This document shows, piece by piece, positions 1-12,440 of a stretch of 64,000 bases of DNA. The notes beneath the pieces were generated by a model, which was not told the origin of the DNA, did no database searches, and was given only the letters and a program-made list of their open reading frames with translations. A program made the translations under genes and the position numbers. Origin of the DNA: Onthophagus taurus (taxonomy: Eukaryota; Arthropoda; Insecta; Coleoptera; Scarabaeidae). The stretch covers positions 26,397,001-26,461,000 of the forward strand of contig NC_091968.1 in assembly GCF_036711975.1 (NCBI RefSeq). Reading direction: 5' to 3'. Numbering within the stretch: the first letter of the stretch is position 1; every line of letters starts with the position of its first letter.

Positions 1-262
1 TATCGGTTTTAGTACAAACGATACTTATATAATTATTTGAATTAGATGAATACGTATTAAATTATTAATTAAATTAATAATGCAACAAAATCAGATGAAA
101 AGAACAATTTATCATACTATTTAATCCCGATCATGACGTCAATTTAATATTTTTAATTAATAAAATGACGTTTAGAATGTCGCCATCTATCGGTTTTAGT
201 ACAAACGATGCCCTTATAATTACTTGAATTATGTATTAAATTATTAATTAAATTAATATATA
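1..262. repeat. Two diverged direct copies of an AT-rich repeat
   Basis: A block starting TATCGGTTTTAGTACAAACG at position 1 recurs at 188 with the same following AT-rich sequence (to about 262), giving a spacing of 187 bp. Together with 263-707 this is intron or intergenic sequence upstream of the first visible BCKDHB exon. I see no coding exon in 1-707. Confidence 0.6.
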
Positions 263-707
263 CTCTCATTTATCATACTCTAATTATAATTTCAGTATTT
301 CAGAAGAAGTCTTTTTGATCTACTCCCCGTAGCTTTAAATTTGTGTGCTCGATACCCATTTTAACATAGTTTTTGTTCGTAAAATGATTTATTTACAACA
401 ACTTATAAGGTGTAATTAAAATTTTTACATTGTAACGTACCCGCATTAGGCAATTTAATCGGATACCGCAATCTATTCGTTTTTTTGTTCTTTATGTAGC
501 CCGCGCGAAATTGACGCTTTAAGCGTTTCGCCTGCGGAATGAACACTTTTGCAACAAGAATATACCATGTGTTTCGTTGTGTAACACATCGATATCGTTC
601 CTAGTTTTTATGCAAATTCCAATCTTCTTAAACACTGTTTTTCGTTTAAATGAATCGATTAAGAAAAAAGAAATTCCTTTGTTATTATTTTTATTTTTTG
701 TTATAAG

Positions 708-1188
708 GTGATAAAATAACTTTGATTGGTTGGGGAACCCAAGTTCATGTTCTTCTCGAAGTTGCGCAACTCGCCAAAGAAAAATTTAATATTTCTTGTG
801 AAGTTATTGATTTAGTTTCGATCGTTCCTTGGGATAGAGATACGATAATTGAGGTAAAATGATTAATTAATCGATTAAATAGAAATAAATAAAATTTATT
901 TTCTTTTAAGTCGGTTAAAAAGACGAAAAGGGCTTTAGTTGCACACGAAGCACCTCTCACCGGTGGGTTTGGGGCTGAATTAGCTGCAGCTATTCAGGTA
1001 AATATTAAAATAATCTTAATTAAATTAATTAATTGAATTAATTTTAGGAAGATTGTTTCTTACATTTAGAGGCTCCTGTTGCAAGAGTAACCGGGTTTGA
1101 CACTCCGTTTCCCCATATTTTCGAACCCTTTTATTTACCCGATAAATGGCGTTGTTTGCAAGCGATAAAAGATTTAATCGATTATTAA
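708..1188 (+). CDS. BCKDHB: Branched-chain alpha-ketoacid dehydrogenase E1 beta subunit, last three exons (partial)
   Basis: This is the C-terminal part of the mitochondrial BCKD E1 beta subunit, which with E1 alpha decarboxylates leucine-, isoleucine- and valine-derived ketoacids. Three exons are visible: 708-853, 911-997 and 1048-1188, separated by introns of about 50-57 bp with GT/AG ends. The spliced frame reads through [15 protein letters not shown], then [18 protein letters not shown], then [18 protein letters not shown], and ends LIDY before TAA at 1186-1188. These match the conserved transketolase C-terminal domain, including the HEAP and [12 protein letters not shown] blocks typical of E1 beta. 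The intron before 708 interrupts a Gly codon (phase 1). The N-terminal exons must lie left of the window. No frameshift or missing residue is visible, so I take it as functional. The identification is very secure. Confidence 0.95.
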
Positions 1189-1440
1189 TTTATTTAAAAA
1201 GAATTATGTAACAGATTAAAAATTGAGGAAAGTGATGATTCAAAAAAGGAGTTTTCTTTTTTATTGAACAAAAAAAAGTTTCCTCCGTTTAATCACCTTT
1301 GAAAGGAAGGAGAAACTATCGCGGTTATCGTTAGAGATCGTTTCCTGTTGCTGTTTAAAATTCTTGAAATAAAATACAACTTCCTTTATCCCGCAAATCT
1401 TTCTTAAAATAGAATTAAAAGAAAAATCTTCTATATAAAG
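1189..1440 (+). other. BCKDHB 3' UTR with polyadenylation signal
   Basis: Non-coding AT-rich sequence follows the BCKDHB stop. An AATAAA hexamer at 1368-1373 is the best candidate poly(A) signal, giving a 3' UTR of about 200 bp. Confidence 0.5.
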
Positions 1441-1630
1441 TCGGATTTTGAATTAGAAGAACTGAAAGCTAAACAACGACGAGAAGATGTCGTTGTCGAG
1501 TATAAAAAGTGGCTCAACGATGGTAATTGCTTAATAGATTCCTTTAAATGTCAACTGGATGTAATTTTCAGGTTTCATTCCTAACAAATTAGTAATCACA
1601 TCGGTTTTTTTTTTCTTCGGTACAAAATAA
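1441..1630 (+). CDS. Possible two-exon tail of an unidentified gene
   Basis: An open frame at 1441-1522 encodes an acidic/basic, coiled-coil-like stretch (ELEELKAKQRRED, then EYKKWLND) and ends at a plausible donor (GATG|GTAATT). A 49 bp intron ending in TTTTCAG at 1571 joins, in frame, to 1572-1630 (FIPNKLVITS, then a stop). The intron size matches those of BCKDHB next door. No upstream exon or start codon is visible, and I do not recognise the protein. It could be a chance open frame or a remnant. Confidence 0.3.
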
Positions 1631-1639
1631 CGCTGAATA

Positions 1640-1856
1640 ACAACTTAAACTAGAACTAACACTACATCTAGAAGTAAAAACATTCGGGTTTAGCCGTCTT
1701 AAGAGACGTGCGGTTGGAACAGAATGTTTTTAGTTCTAATTTTACTTCAATTAAAAAATGTACAATAATGTCGCTGAATAATAATTACTGAAGACGCACG
1801 GCTAAACCCGAATGTTTCTAGTTCTAGGTCTAGTGTTAGTTCTAGTTTTACTTTAA
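1640..1856. repeat. Palindromic repeat with CTAGAACTAACACTA arms and TTCGGGTTTAGCCG core
   Basis: The left arm reads AACTAGAACTAACACTA and leads into CATTCGGGTTTAGCCG. The right arm (1798-1846) reads GGCTAAACCCGAATG and then returns through TCTAGTTCTAGGTCTAGTG. This is a foldback structure of about 200 bp. The same family recurs at 31610-31890, 43375-44160, 57240-57460 and in part at 59280. Confidence 0.7.
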
Positions 1857-1869
1857 TGAAAAATGTACA

Positions 1870-4080
1870 AGTCTCCCCCCAATCTAGCGACAACCATTCA
1901 TATTAAGTATAAACCCTTAAAATTATTAAATTTTGCGAAAAACTAAATTTAATTGAGCCAAAATCTCCATTAAAATAGGTTTTTGGACACCCAAACTATT
2001 CATTTGTAGTGATTATGGACTCTATGAAGTGATTTTTCGCGAAATTGAAGAAGCAACGAAAACATAACCTAACATTTATCTGTCACTTCAAAATTTTTGA
2101 GGAATTAATTTATTTTTTAGAAAAAAACTTAATAATAAATGATTTTTTTAAGATAATAAGGAAATATTAATCTCCATTCAGGTAAAGATTTCAAACTTTT
2201 ATAATTATTAACTTTTTATCTTAAAAAATTCCTTCTTTTCTAAATAGTTGTTAACCCCATCTAGCGACAACGATCCATATTAATTCAGTTTTGACATTTA
2301 ATCCCTACGATGATATTTCTTGCTAAAATTATTAAATTTTGCCAAAGATTAAGTTTAATTGAGCCAAAATCCACATCATAATACGTTTTTAGGCTCTCAA
2401 ACTAATCATTTATAGTGATTATGGACTTTAAGAAGTGATTTTTCCCGAAATTGAAGAAGAAACGAAAATGTAACCTAACTTTTATCTGTCACTTTCAAAT
2501 TTTTGAGGATTTAATTTATTTTTAGAAAAAAGTTATTAATAAATGATTTTTTTAAGATAACAAGGAAATATTAATCTTCATTCAGGTAAAGATTTCGAAC
2601 TTTTATAATTATTAATTTTTTTTATCTTAAAAAATTCCTTCTTTTTTAAATAGTTGTTAACCCCATCTAGCGACAACGATCCATATTAATTCAGTTTTCA
2701 CATTTAATCCCTACGATGACATTTCTTGCTAAAATTATTAAATTTTGCCAAAGATTAAGTTTAATTGAGCCAAAATCCACATCATAATACGTTTTTAGGC
2801 TCTCAAACTAATCATTTATAGTGATTATGGACTCTAAGAAGTGATTTTTCCCGAAATTGAAGAAGAAACGAAAATGTAACCTAACTTTTATCTGTCACTC
2901 AAAATTTTTGAGGATTTAATTTATTTTTTAGAAACTTATTAATAAATATTTTTTTTAAGATAATAAGGAAACATTAATCTTCATTCAGGTAAAGATTTCA
3001 AACTTTTATCATTATTATCTTAAAAAATTCTTTCTTTTCTAAATAGTTGTTAGCCCCATCTAGCGACAACGATCCATATTAATTCAGTTTTGACATTTAA
3101 TCCCTACGATTAAATTTCTTGCTAAAATTATTAAATTTTGCTAAAAAATAAGTTTAATTGAGCCAAAATCCACATCAGAATACGTTTTTGGGCTCTCAAA
3201 CTAATCATTTATAGTGATTATGGACTCTAAAACGTGATTTTTCCCGAAATTGAAGAAGAAACGAAATTATAACCTAACTTTTATCTGTCACTCAAATTTT
3301 TGAGGATTTAATTTATTTTTTAGAAACTTATTAATAAATAATTTTTTTAAGATAATAAGGAAACATTAATCTTCATTCAGGTAAAGATTTCAAACTTTTA
3401 TCATTATTATCTTTTTATCTTAAAAAATTCTCTTTTCTAAATAGTTGTTAACCCCATCTAGCGACAACGATCCATATTAATTCAGTTTTGACATTTAATA
3501 CCTACGATTAAATTTCTTGCTAAAATTATTAAATTTTCCTAAAAAATAAGTTTAACTGAGCTAAAATCCACATCAGAATACGTTTTTGGGCTCTCAAACT
3601 AATCATTTATAGTGATTATGGACTCTAAAACGTGATTTTTCCCGAAATTGAAGAAGAAACGAAATTATAACCTAACTTTTATCTGTCACTCAAATTTTTG
3701 AGGATTTAATTTATTTTTTAGAAACTTATTAATAAATAATTTTTTTAAGATAATAAGGAAACAATAATCTTCATTCAGGTAAAGATTTCAAACTTTTATC
3801 ATTATTATCTTTTTTATTTTAAAAAATTCTCTTTTCTAAATAGTTGTTAACCCCATCTAGCGACAACGATCCGTATTAATTCAGTTTTGACATTTAATCC
3901 CTACGATGACATTTCTTGCTAAAATTATTAAATTTTGCCAAAAAATAAGTTTAATTGAGCTAAAATCCACATCAGAATACGTTTTTGGGCTCTCAAACTA
4001 ATCAATTATAGTGATTATGGACTCTAAGAAGTGATTTATCTCAGAAATTGAAGAAGAAACGAAAACATAACCTAACTTTT
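1870..4080 (+). repeat. Satellite A array 1: ~400 bp monomer, about 5.5 copies
   Basis: The landmark CATCTAGCGACAAC recurs at about 1878, 2255, 2661, 3054, 3452 and 3851, so periods are 379-406 bp. Each monomer also carries TTTAATTGAGC, ACGTTTTT(G/A)GGCTC, CATAACCTAACTTTTATCTG and TTCATTCAGGTAAAG in fixed order. Copies differ by scattered substitutions and short indels. It is non-coding. The same satellite appears inverted at 16055-18656 and direct at 31905-32885. Confidence 0.9.
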
Positions 4081-5879
4081 AATAACATTCATATGAGGTA
4101 CGTTATATCGAAGTTTGTATGTAAAAAATGTTAATTCTTTCGGCGTCGAAGGTTAAAACGCTTTCTTCAACTCCTTCCCCGTAGAAAAAAAATGAAAACA
4201 AAATGCGCAACATTAAAATAGATCGCAACACGATCGATTTCTTGAAATGCACGGCCGTTAATCGCATTGAAGCGCGAACGACGTGAGTCGAATTTAAGTT
4301 AATTAGGTCCCCCTTATAATTTAACATTGAGAATTAAAAAACGGATTTAAATTGTAAATTTGAAAACTGTATAAGAAATATTTAGATAATATAAGGCGAG
4401 AAAATCTCAAGGTCTTTTGATTCGGCCTTGAACTTTCTCCAAGGCGTGGCCCCCCTTTTTTTTAACACGGGGCTCTTGTTTACTAACGCGAGAGACTTTT
4501 GCGTCGCCGACTACAGCGGGAGAATCCAGGACAGTTCTGCGATAATTGACTGAGGTTGTTTGCTTTTTTATTTTGCTTCCGCGCAACAAGAACCGGAGCT
4601 CCATTTCGCGTAGATCCGGGAGCTAAAAACGGATCTAAAGAATTCACGGAACTCCTTAACGAAAAAAAAGTCTTCTCCGGTTTGGTTTTTAAACGTGCTT
4701 AATTAATGAAGTCTTTAATTTTATATAAAATGAAGAAACCTCAAAAACTAATTTCAAATCGATTGAAAGTTTCGCTTTCAAAAGGGATTTTTTGCTTATT
4801 TGGCACAAGGTCCTTGTTGTCGAAGAAAGAGAGAGAAGGCGCACCTCTGACCTTGCTCATCGATGCTCAAGAATTCGCCTGACATTTCTATTGGTGTTAA
4901 TTCAAACCCTTTTACCTTCCATTCAAATTACAATCACCTCAAAAGTTCTTTTAAATTGTTACACTAAAGAAATAACATTTATTTTTTGGTTTTTTAATAT
5001 TTATTAAGGGCAATTTCATTTTTTCTTTATCTGATTTTAATAAAGAACGTCCACTAAACGTAATAGATCACGGTCAACCATCTCATCAAGTGAAGGAGCG
5101 GCGAAGAATGCACGATGTCATCAGCTGTTACTTCTTCAATTCTCGGCAGATGGTCCAAGGACCTATTTGGTTATTTGTCTTAAGTTTTTATAAATTAAAT
5201 AGAAAGGATTTTAATTTTTTTCTCCATCGATAATCAATTTTTAAAGCAACTTAGTTGCAGACTTGGTTTTTGAGGTTTACTGATTATTTTATTTTAATTA
5301 AAAAAGAAAATATGTTTGTTCCCTTATTATTATGTTATTATTTCTTTTTCCTTTCGGTTCTTATTATTACGTTTGTGGTAAAGTTATGGTCTAAATTTAA
5401 AATTAGATATCCGCCCAACATTTATTTTATTATCGCTAATCCCCAATTAGTGTTTAGCGAGGTGATAAACCGGTTTTCAATTTTGCATTTTGCGTCCCAA
5501 ATCATTAATTAATTTATTAGGTCGAATTATTATTAATTATATTCATTTTACGTTATTTAAAAAAAAAGAACTTGTTATGTAAAGTGTATTTAAAAGAAAA
5601 GGTTAAAAGTTTGCAATGTATTTTATGACGGCGGTATTAAACGATAAATTATTAATAAACAGAATCATTAAACGCCAAGAAAAAAAGTAATCATTGCGGT
5701 TATGCTAATCAATATAAAAAATTATATTTTTTTAAGTTATTTATTAAATTTTATTTTTAGAGGTTATTATAACGTCAAAGAGGGAGGATATATTTTAGCT
5801 TTATTCGGCTATGGACCTACATTTGCATTTCATATAACCATAATTGCGAAACTACTAGTGATTTTGCGATATATCGGAT
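4081..5879. other. Mixed region with several unassigned short open frames
   Basis: There is no gene I can assign here. Three open stretches stand out. Positions 4407-4604 (-) encode a very basic peptide containing a KQEPRVKKKGG-type stretch, faintly like ribosomal protein S30. Positions 5042-5233 (+) are stop-free for about 64 codons (HGQPSHQVKERRR, FNSRQMVQGPIW). Positions 5309-5512 (+) begin with ATG and encode a hydrophobic N-terminus (PLLLCYYFFFLSVLIITFVV), as a small membrane protein would. None has recognisable homology, and AT-rich chance frames are likely for the last one. Confidence 0.35.
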
Positions 5880-8800
5880 ATATATTGTTTTCTCAAAAGC
5901 TAAAAGTTATTTTTTAAAACGGGTTGGTTCATTGGAAAGAGGACAGTTTTATTAACAATTTGGAAAATTTTCATATTCATATTCCAAAAAATGGATTTTA
6001 TACGAATTTTTAAAACTTAATCGGCGAAAATTGCAAAATTGTCGATTATTTCAAAAATTTATTTCTCAAGAACTAAAAGTGATTTTTCAAAACGGCTTTT
6101 TGCATTAAAAAGAGGATACTTTAATTAATAATTGGTGATATTTCCACAAGGATCCTTCAAGAAATTAATTTTATAACGAATTTTGAAAATTATCGATGAA
6201 AATTGCAACATTGAAAATTTTATCAAAACTTGAAATATTGTTTTCTCAAAAACTAAAAGTTATTTTTCAAAACGGGTTGGTTCATTGGAAAGAGGACACT
6301 TTTATTAACACTTTGAGAAATTTTCATATTCATATTCCAAGAAATGGATTTTATACGAATTTTTAAAACTTAATCGGCGAAAATTGCAAAATTCGAAAAA
6401 ATTGTCGATTATTTCAAAAATTTATTTCTCACGAACCAAATGTGATTTTTCAAAACGGCTTTTTGCATTAAAAAGAGGATACTTTAATTAATAATTGGTG
6501 ATATTTCCACAAGGATCCTTCAAGAAATTAATTTTATAACGAATTTTGAAAATTATCGATGAAAATTGCAACATTGAAAATTTTATCAAAACTTGAAATA
6601 TTGTTTTCTCAAAAACTAAAAGTTATTTTTCAAAACGGGTTGGTTCATTGGAAAGAGGACACTTTTATTAACACTTTGAGAAATTTTCATATTCATATTC
6701 CAAGAAATGGATTTTATACGAATTTTTAAAACTTAATCGGCGAAAATTGCAAAATTCGAAAAAATTGTCGATTATTTCAAAAATTTATTTCTCACGAACC
6801 AAATGTGATTTTTCAAAACGGCTTTTTGCATTAAAAAGAGGATACTTTAATTAATAATTGGTGATATTTCCACAAGGATCCTTCAAGAAATTAATTTTAT
6901 AGCGAATTTTGAAAGTTATCGATGAAAATTGCAACATTGAAAATTTTATCAAAACTTCAAATATTGTTTTCTCAAAAACTAAAAGTTATTTTTCAAAACG
7001 GGTTGGTTCATTGGAAAGAGGACACTTTTATTAACACTTTGAGAAATTTTCATACTCATATTCCAAAAAATGGATTTTATACGAATTTTTAAAACTTAAT
7101 CGGCGAAAATTGCAAAATTCGAAAAAATTGTCGATTATTTCAAAAATTTTTTTCTCAAGAACTAAAAGTGATTTTTCAAAACGGCTTTTTGCATTAAAAA
7201 GAGGATACTTTAATTAATAATTGGTGATATTTCTACAAGGATCCTTCAAGAAATTAATTTTATAGCGAATTTTGAAAATTATCGATGAAAATTGCAACAT
7301 CGAAAATTTTATCAAAACTTCAAATATTGTTTGTTCAAAAACTAAAAGTTATTTTTCAAAACGGGTTGGTTCATTGGAAAGAGGACACTTTTATTAACAC
7401 TTTGAGAAATTTTCATACTCATATTCCAAGAAATGGATTTTATACGAATTTTTAAAACTTAATCGGCGAAAATTGCAAAATTGGAAAAAATTGTCGATTA
7501 TTTCAAAAATTTTTTTCTCAAGAACTAAAAGTGATTTTTCAAAGCGGCTTTTTGCATTAAAAAGAGGATACTTTTATTAATAATTGGTGATATTTCCACA
7601 AGTATCCTTCAAGAAATTAATTTTATAGCGAATTTTGAAAGATATCGATGAAAATTGCAACATCGAAAATTTTATCAAAACTCGAAATATTGTTTTCTCA
7701 AAAACTAAAAGTTATTTTTCAAAACGGGTTGGTTCATTGGAAAGAGGACACTTTTATTAACACTTTGAGAAATTTTCATATTCATATTCCAAGAAATGGA
7801 TTTTATACGAATTTTTAAAACTTAATCGGCGAAAATTGCAAAATTCGAAAAAATTGTCGATTATTTCAAAAATTTTTTTCTCAAGAACTAAAAGTGATTT
7901 TTCAAAACGGCTTCTTGCATTAAAAAGAGGATACTTTAATTAATAATTGGTGATATTTCCACAAGGATCCTTCAAAAAATTAATTTTATAGCGAATTTTG
8001 AAAATTATCGATGAAAATTGCAACATCCCAATTTTATCAAAACTTCAAATATTGTTTTCTCAAAAACTAAAAGTTATTTTTCAAAACGGGTTGGTTCATT
8101 GGAAAGAGGACACTTTTATTAACACTTTGAGAAATTTTCATACTCATATTCCAAAAAATGGATTTTATACGAATTTTTAAAACTTAATCGGCGAAAATTG
8201 CAAAATTTGAAAAAATTGTCGATTATTTCAAAAATTTATTTCTCAAGAACTAAAGGTGATTTTTCAAAACGGCTTCTTGCATTAAAAAGAGGATACTTTA
8301 ATTAATAATTGGTGATATTTCCACAAGGATCCTTCAAGAAATTAATTTTATAGCGAATTTTGAAAGTTATCGATGAAAATTGCAACATCGAAAGTTTTAT
8401 CAAAACTTCAAATATTGTTTTTTTAAAAACTAAAAGTTATTTTTCAAAACGGGTTGGTTCATTGGAAAGAGGACACTTTTATTAACACTTTGAGAAATTT
8501 TCAAACTCATATTCCAAAAAATGGATTTTATACGAATTTTTAAAACTTAATCGGCGAAAATTGCAAAATTCGAAAAAATTGTCGATTATTTCAAAAATTT
8601 TTTTCTCAAGAACTAAAAGTGATTTTTCGAAACGGCCTTTTGCATTAAAAAGAGGATACTTTTATTAATAATTGGTGATATTTCCACAAGGATCCTTCAA
8701 GAAATTAATTTTATAGCGAATTTTGAAAATTATCGATGAAAATTGCAACATCGAAAATTTTATCAAAACTTCAAATATTGTTTTCTCAAAAACTAAAAGT

Positions 8801-9818
8801 TATTTTTCAAAACGGGTTGGTTCATTGGAAAGAGGACACTTTTATTAACACTTTGAGAAATTTTCATACTCATATTCTAAGAAATGGATTTTATACGAAT
8901 TTTTAAAACTTAATCGGCGAAAATTGCAAAATTCGAAAAAATTGTCGATTATTTCAAAAAATTTTTTCTCAAGAACCAAATGTGATTTTTCAAAACGGCT
9001 TCTTGCATTAAAAAGAGGATAGTTTAATTAATAATTGGTGATATTTCCACAAGGATCCTTCAAGAAATTAATTTTATAGCGAATTTTGAAAGATATCGAT
9101 GAAAATTGCAACATCGAAAATTTTATCAAAACTTCAAATATTGTTTTCTCAAAAACTAAAAGTTATTTTTCAAAACGGGTTGGTTCATTGGAAAGAGGAT
9201 ACTTTTATTAACACTTTGAGAAATTTTCATACTCCTATTCCAAGAAATGGATTTTATACGAATTTTTAAAACTTAATCGGTGAAAATTGCAAAATTCGAA
9301 AAAATTGTCGATTATTTCAAAAATTTTTTTCTCAAGAACTAAAAGTGATTTTTCAAAACGGCTTTTTGCATTAAAAAGTGGATACTTTAATTAATAATTG
9401 GTGATATTTCCACAAGGATCCTTCAAGAAATTAATTTTATAACGAATTTTGAAAGTTATCGATGAAAATTGCAACATCGAAAATTTTCTCAAAACTTCAA
9501 ATATTGTTTGTTCAAAAACTAAAAGTTATTTTTCAAAACGGGTTGGTTCATTGGAAAGAGGACACTTTTATTAACACTTTGAGAAATTTTCATACTCATA
9601 TTCCAAGAAATGGATTTTATACGAATTTTTAAATCTTAATCGGCGAAAATTGCAAAATTCGAAAAAATTGTCGATTATTTCAAAAATTTTTTTCTCAAGA
9701 ACTAAAAGTGATTTTTCGAAACGGCCTTTTGCATTAAAAAGAGGATACTTTAATTAATAATTGGTGATATTTCCACAAGGATCCTTCAAGAAATTAATTT
9801 TATAGCGAATTTTGAAAG
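5880..9818 (+). repeat. Satellite B array: 363 bp dimeric monomer, 11 copies
   Basis: GGGTTGGTTCATTGG recurs at 5921, 6274, 6637, 7000, 7363, 7726, 8088, 8451, 8814, 9177 and 9540, a period of 363 bp apart from a shortened first unit. Each unit is a diverged dimer of ~181 bp halves. One half starts TCTCAAAAACTAAAAGTTAT and the other TCTCAAGAACTAAAAGTGAT, each followed by TTTTTCAAAACGG. Copies are highly similar, so the array is young or homogenised. Short frames inside it (e.g. 7998-8180) are not genes. Confidence 0.95.
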
Positions 9819-10204
9819 TTTTCAAAACTTACGATGCTTTATATTAAAAAAAATCGATTTTTTATAATTTTCCTTAAAATAAGATGGAATGAAAAGTATA
9901 AAAAAGTACACAGTTGTTTGAAAAAAAAAATTGTTTTTGAGATATGAGATGGTGCAAAAATACACCACTGGTAAGATAAATGAACTACAACACACAAAAA
10001 TTTTGGTTATCATTTATTAAGTAAGTCACAAAATAAAGATACAACCTAATGCTAACAAATACCAACTTTAGTATGAAGTTTAAGATAAAAAATATTTATA
10101 CTAAAATTGGTGCAAAAACGCACCAATGGGCAGAAAAAGAAAACAATATTTATTTGGACTTGTATAAAAATAATAACAAATACGAAAAGAAATACATATA
10201 TAAA
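9819..10204. other. AT-rich spacer with two similar short palindromes
   Basis: TGGTGCAAAAATACACCA at about 9951 and TTGGTGCAAAAACGCACCAA at about 10108 are near-palindromes of one type, possibly the terminal motif of a decayed DNA transposon. No gene is visible. Confidence 0.35.
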
Positions 10205-11335
10205 ACAAATCATACAAAATAAGTCTTCCTGCCCGTGACGTTGAATTCGGTTTAGTTGTACTTAGGTCTTCTCAGTTGGGCCTTATTTTTTTAAGCTGTG
10301 TGAGCCGTGTTATGGGACAGTGGGTAAGGCAGAGGGGAGTGATGATGAAATTTTATTGTGCGTTTTTGGGGAAGTTCATAATTGCTTTAAGGGATAAGGA
10401 TTGTAGACGGGAGTTTATAGGAGGAATCTTTGTAAGGTCGTAAAAGTGGGTTGTGAGGGTGTCTAATGCGAGTGATAATTCTCAGGGCTACTCTCTCTGC
10501 TACTTCCAGATGGTACTGTGACCCTCTCGGCGCTTCAGTCATGATTAATGAGGCATATTCGATTATAGGTCGGCATATTGAAGTCTATATGTGAGTAGCG
10601 CATTAGGTGGATATTCCTCGGACTCTATATGACAGTGGGCGGAAGTGTTTGGCGCAGTTTTTGACTTTCATTTTTACTTTGATGGCGTGGGCAGAGAATT
10701 TAAGGGTTCTATCCAAGGTAATGCCGAGGTAGTTGCAAGTTGGTGAAGCTGTGATAGGAGAAGATTGAATTATTATTGTGGGAGGAGCAAAGCGAATAGG
10801 GAGGAAGGGGATGAAGAATTGGGTTTTGGAAGGATTTATCAGGATACGCCATTTTCGGTACCATTCCTCTATGTTTTGGATGAGCGTCTGCAGTCTTAGG
10901 ATTGATGATGGAATGTCTACATCATATGCGACGAGAGTAGTATCATCGGTTGTCGTTGTAGATGTCATGGCAGTAGACGTTGTACAGTGCTGGCGAGATG
11001 GGAGAGTCTTGAGGGAGACCTTGTTGAGCGGTGAAACTGTGAGAGTAGTAGTTTTTCACTTTAACCAATGAGGAGCGGTCTGAAAGAAATTTTTTTAGCA
11101 AGTTAAGGAGATAAGATGGGACTTTCAACATAGCTAGCTTGTACAGTAGACCTCTGTGCCATACGAAGTCGAATGCCTTCCGAACATCCAAGAAGACTGC
11201 GGCGGATTGTTGTTTTTGGTAACGTGCCACTTGGAAGTTTGAGGCAAGCACTGCCAAGGGATGAGATGTAGATCTACCTTGTTGGAATCCAAATTGGTAT
11301 GACGGAATCCTCCTTGCAACAACATCGAGCACCAA
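10205..11335 (-). mobile_element. Jockey-type LINE ORF2 fragment (reverse transcriptase), 5'-truncated and frameshifted
   Basis: On the minus strand, 11335-10943 encodes RT motifs: FQQGRSTSHPLAVL, motif A FLDVRKAFDFVWHRGLL, and motif B QQGLPQDSPISPALYNVY, where the usual PQGS is PQDS. The frame then shifts and continues at 10968-10603 with the catalytic DD (TTDDTTLVAYD), WRILINPSKTQFF and NYLGITLD. Degenerate C-terminal sequence follows to about 10205. The frameshift at 10943-10968 and later stops make it a dead copy. Order and motifs are those of Jockey-superfamily non-LTR elements. Confidence 0.85.
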
Positions 11336-11519
11336 TGGAATTTATAGTGATACTTCGCAAAGCACTCTTCATGTAAATGAACGCAAGAATTATGAAATAT
11401 TTTGATATGTATAGCGTAACAAACTTATAGTGTTATCGTACAAACAGCTAGCACCTTGAAATCCGGCAATGTATGGCTGGAAAATAATTTTAAAAACGTG
11501 AAGTGAAGTGGTGTGAGAC

Positions 11520-11925
11520 CAAGTAGGGCTTCAAGAGCAGCCGTCGGACAAGATCTTATTACACCCGTTAAGACATGCTAACCGCTAGATGTTGTTGTGC
11601 TATCTTTTTGATTTGTTTTTGGCCACCAAACCAGTGAGGCATAGACGACCATGGGTCTGATTATTACTATGTAGGCCCAGTTGGCCATTCGTGGTTTAAG
11701 ACCCCAGGTCCTTCCAAGCAGCCTGCGGCAGATCTGGTTAGCCATACTGGCTTTTTTCCTCACCAAGTCTATGGTAAGGTATTTGACTTCTGTTTTGAGG
11801 TTAATAGTTCTGCCTTCAATGAAGGGTGCTCTCAATTGTAGCTTCCTTCTCCGAGTGAAAGAGACTATTTCGACTTTATTAGGATTAATGCTGAGATCTT
11901 TCTACATTAGTTGAGTTATTGTGTC
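11520..11925 (-). mobile_element. LINE ORF2 C-terminal fragment (I/R1/LOA-like)
   Basis: Minus-strand frames read SINPNKVEIVSFTRRRKL, then KTEVKYLTIDLVRKKASMAN, CRRLLGRTWGLKPRMANW and RPMVVYASLVWWPK, and then AALEALLGLTPLH after a stop. These blocks follow the RT palm in a common group of insect non-LTR elements. It is interrupted by stops. A better-preserved relative of the same family lies at 52290-53375 on the + strand. Confidence 0.8.
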
Positions 11926-12177
11926 ATATTTACCTCGAATTGTGATTTCCAGGTCATCAGCATATGTATTTGTATTTGCTTATTGAGACGGTTTAAATTT
12001 ATGCATAAAATTATGTCATGTATTAGATTCAATATATCTTTGGAAAGTTTGTTTAAACGAAATTGTTATAATATGTGACTGTTGGGGAATTATAACATCA
12101 AATTTTTTGCGATTTCACTAATTTTCATAGGTTATGTTTATTTTTGAAACGCGGAAGAAGGAATTTCAAGTTTCTAA

Positions 12178-12440
12178 GGCCTTCTGCACACGGAGCTGCT
12201 CGTCATAGACGCGTATTAGACACGATTGTAAGAAGGCGTACGCTTCAGTACATTTCACGTATTTCTAAATGAAAATCTGCAGAGACAACGCAGCGTCGCG
12301 ATTTCGTCCACCAAAGGCCTTCTGCACACGGAGCTGCTCATCATAGACGCGTATTAGACACGATTGTAGGAAGACGTACGCTTCATTGCATCTCACGTGT
12401 TTTTAAATGAAAACCTGCACATGGCGACGCAGCGTCGCGA
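12178..12440. repeat. Tandemly doubled left TIR of the Harbinger element
   Basis: Two copies of the ~125 bp terminal repeat start at 12178 and 12316 (138 bp apart), both in the left-end orientation. The inner copy shares GTAGGAAG and CATCTCACGT with the right TIR, while the outer copy shares GCTCGTCATAG with it. Only the outer copy is next to the TAA duplication. Confidence 0.85.

Noticed and set aside
7998..8180. Open frame inside satellite B
   Set aside because: It is simply the 363 bp repeat read in one frame; neighbouring copies carry stops at the same place.
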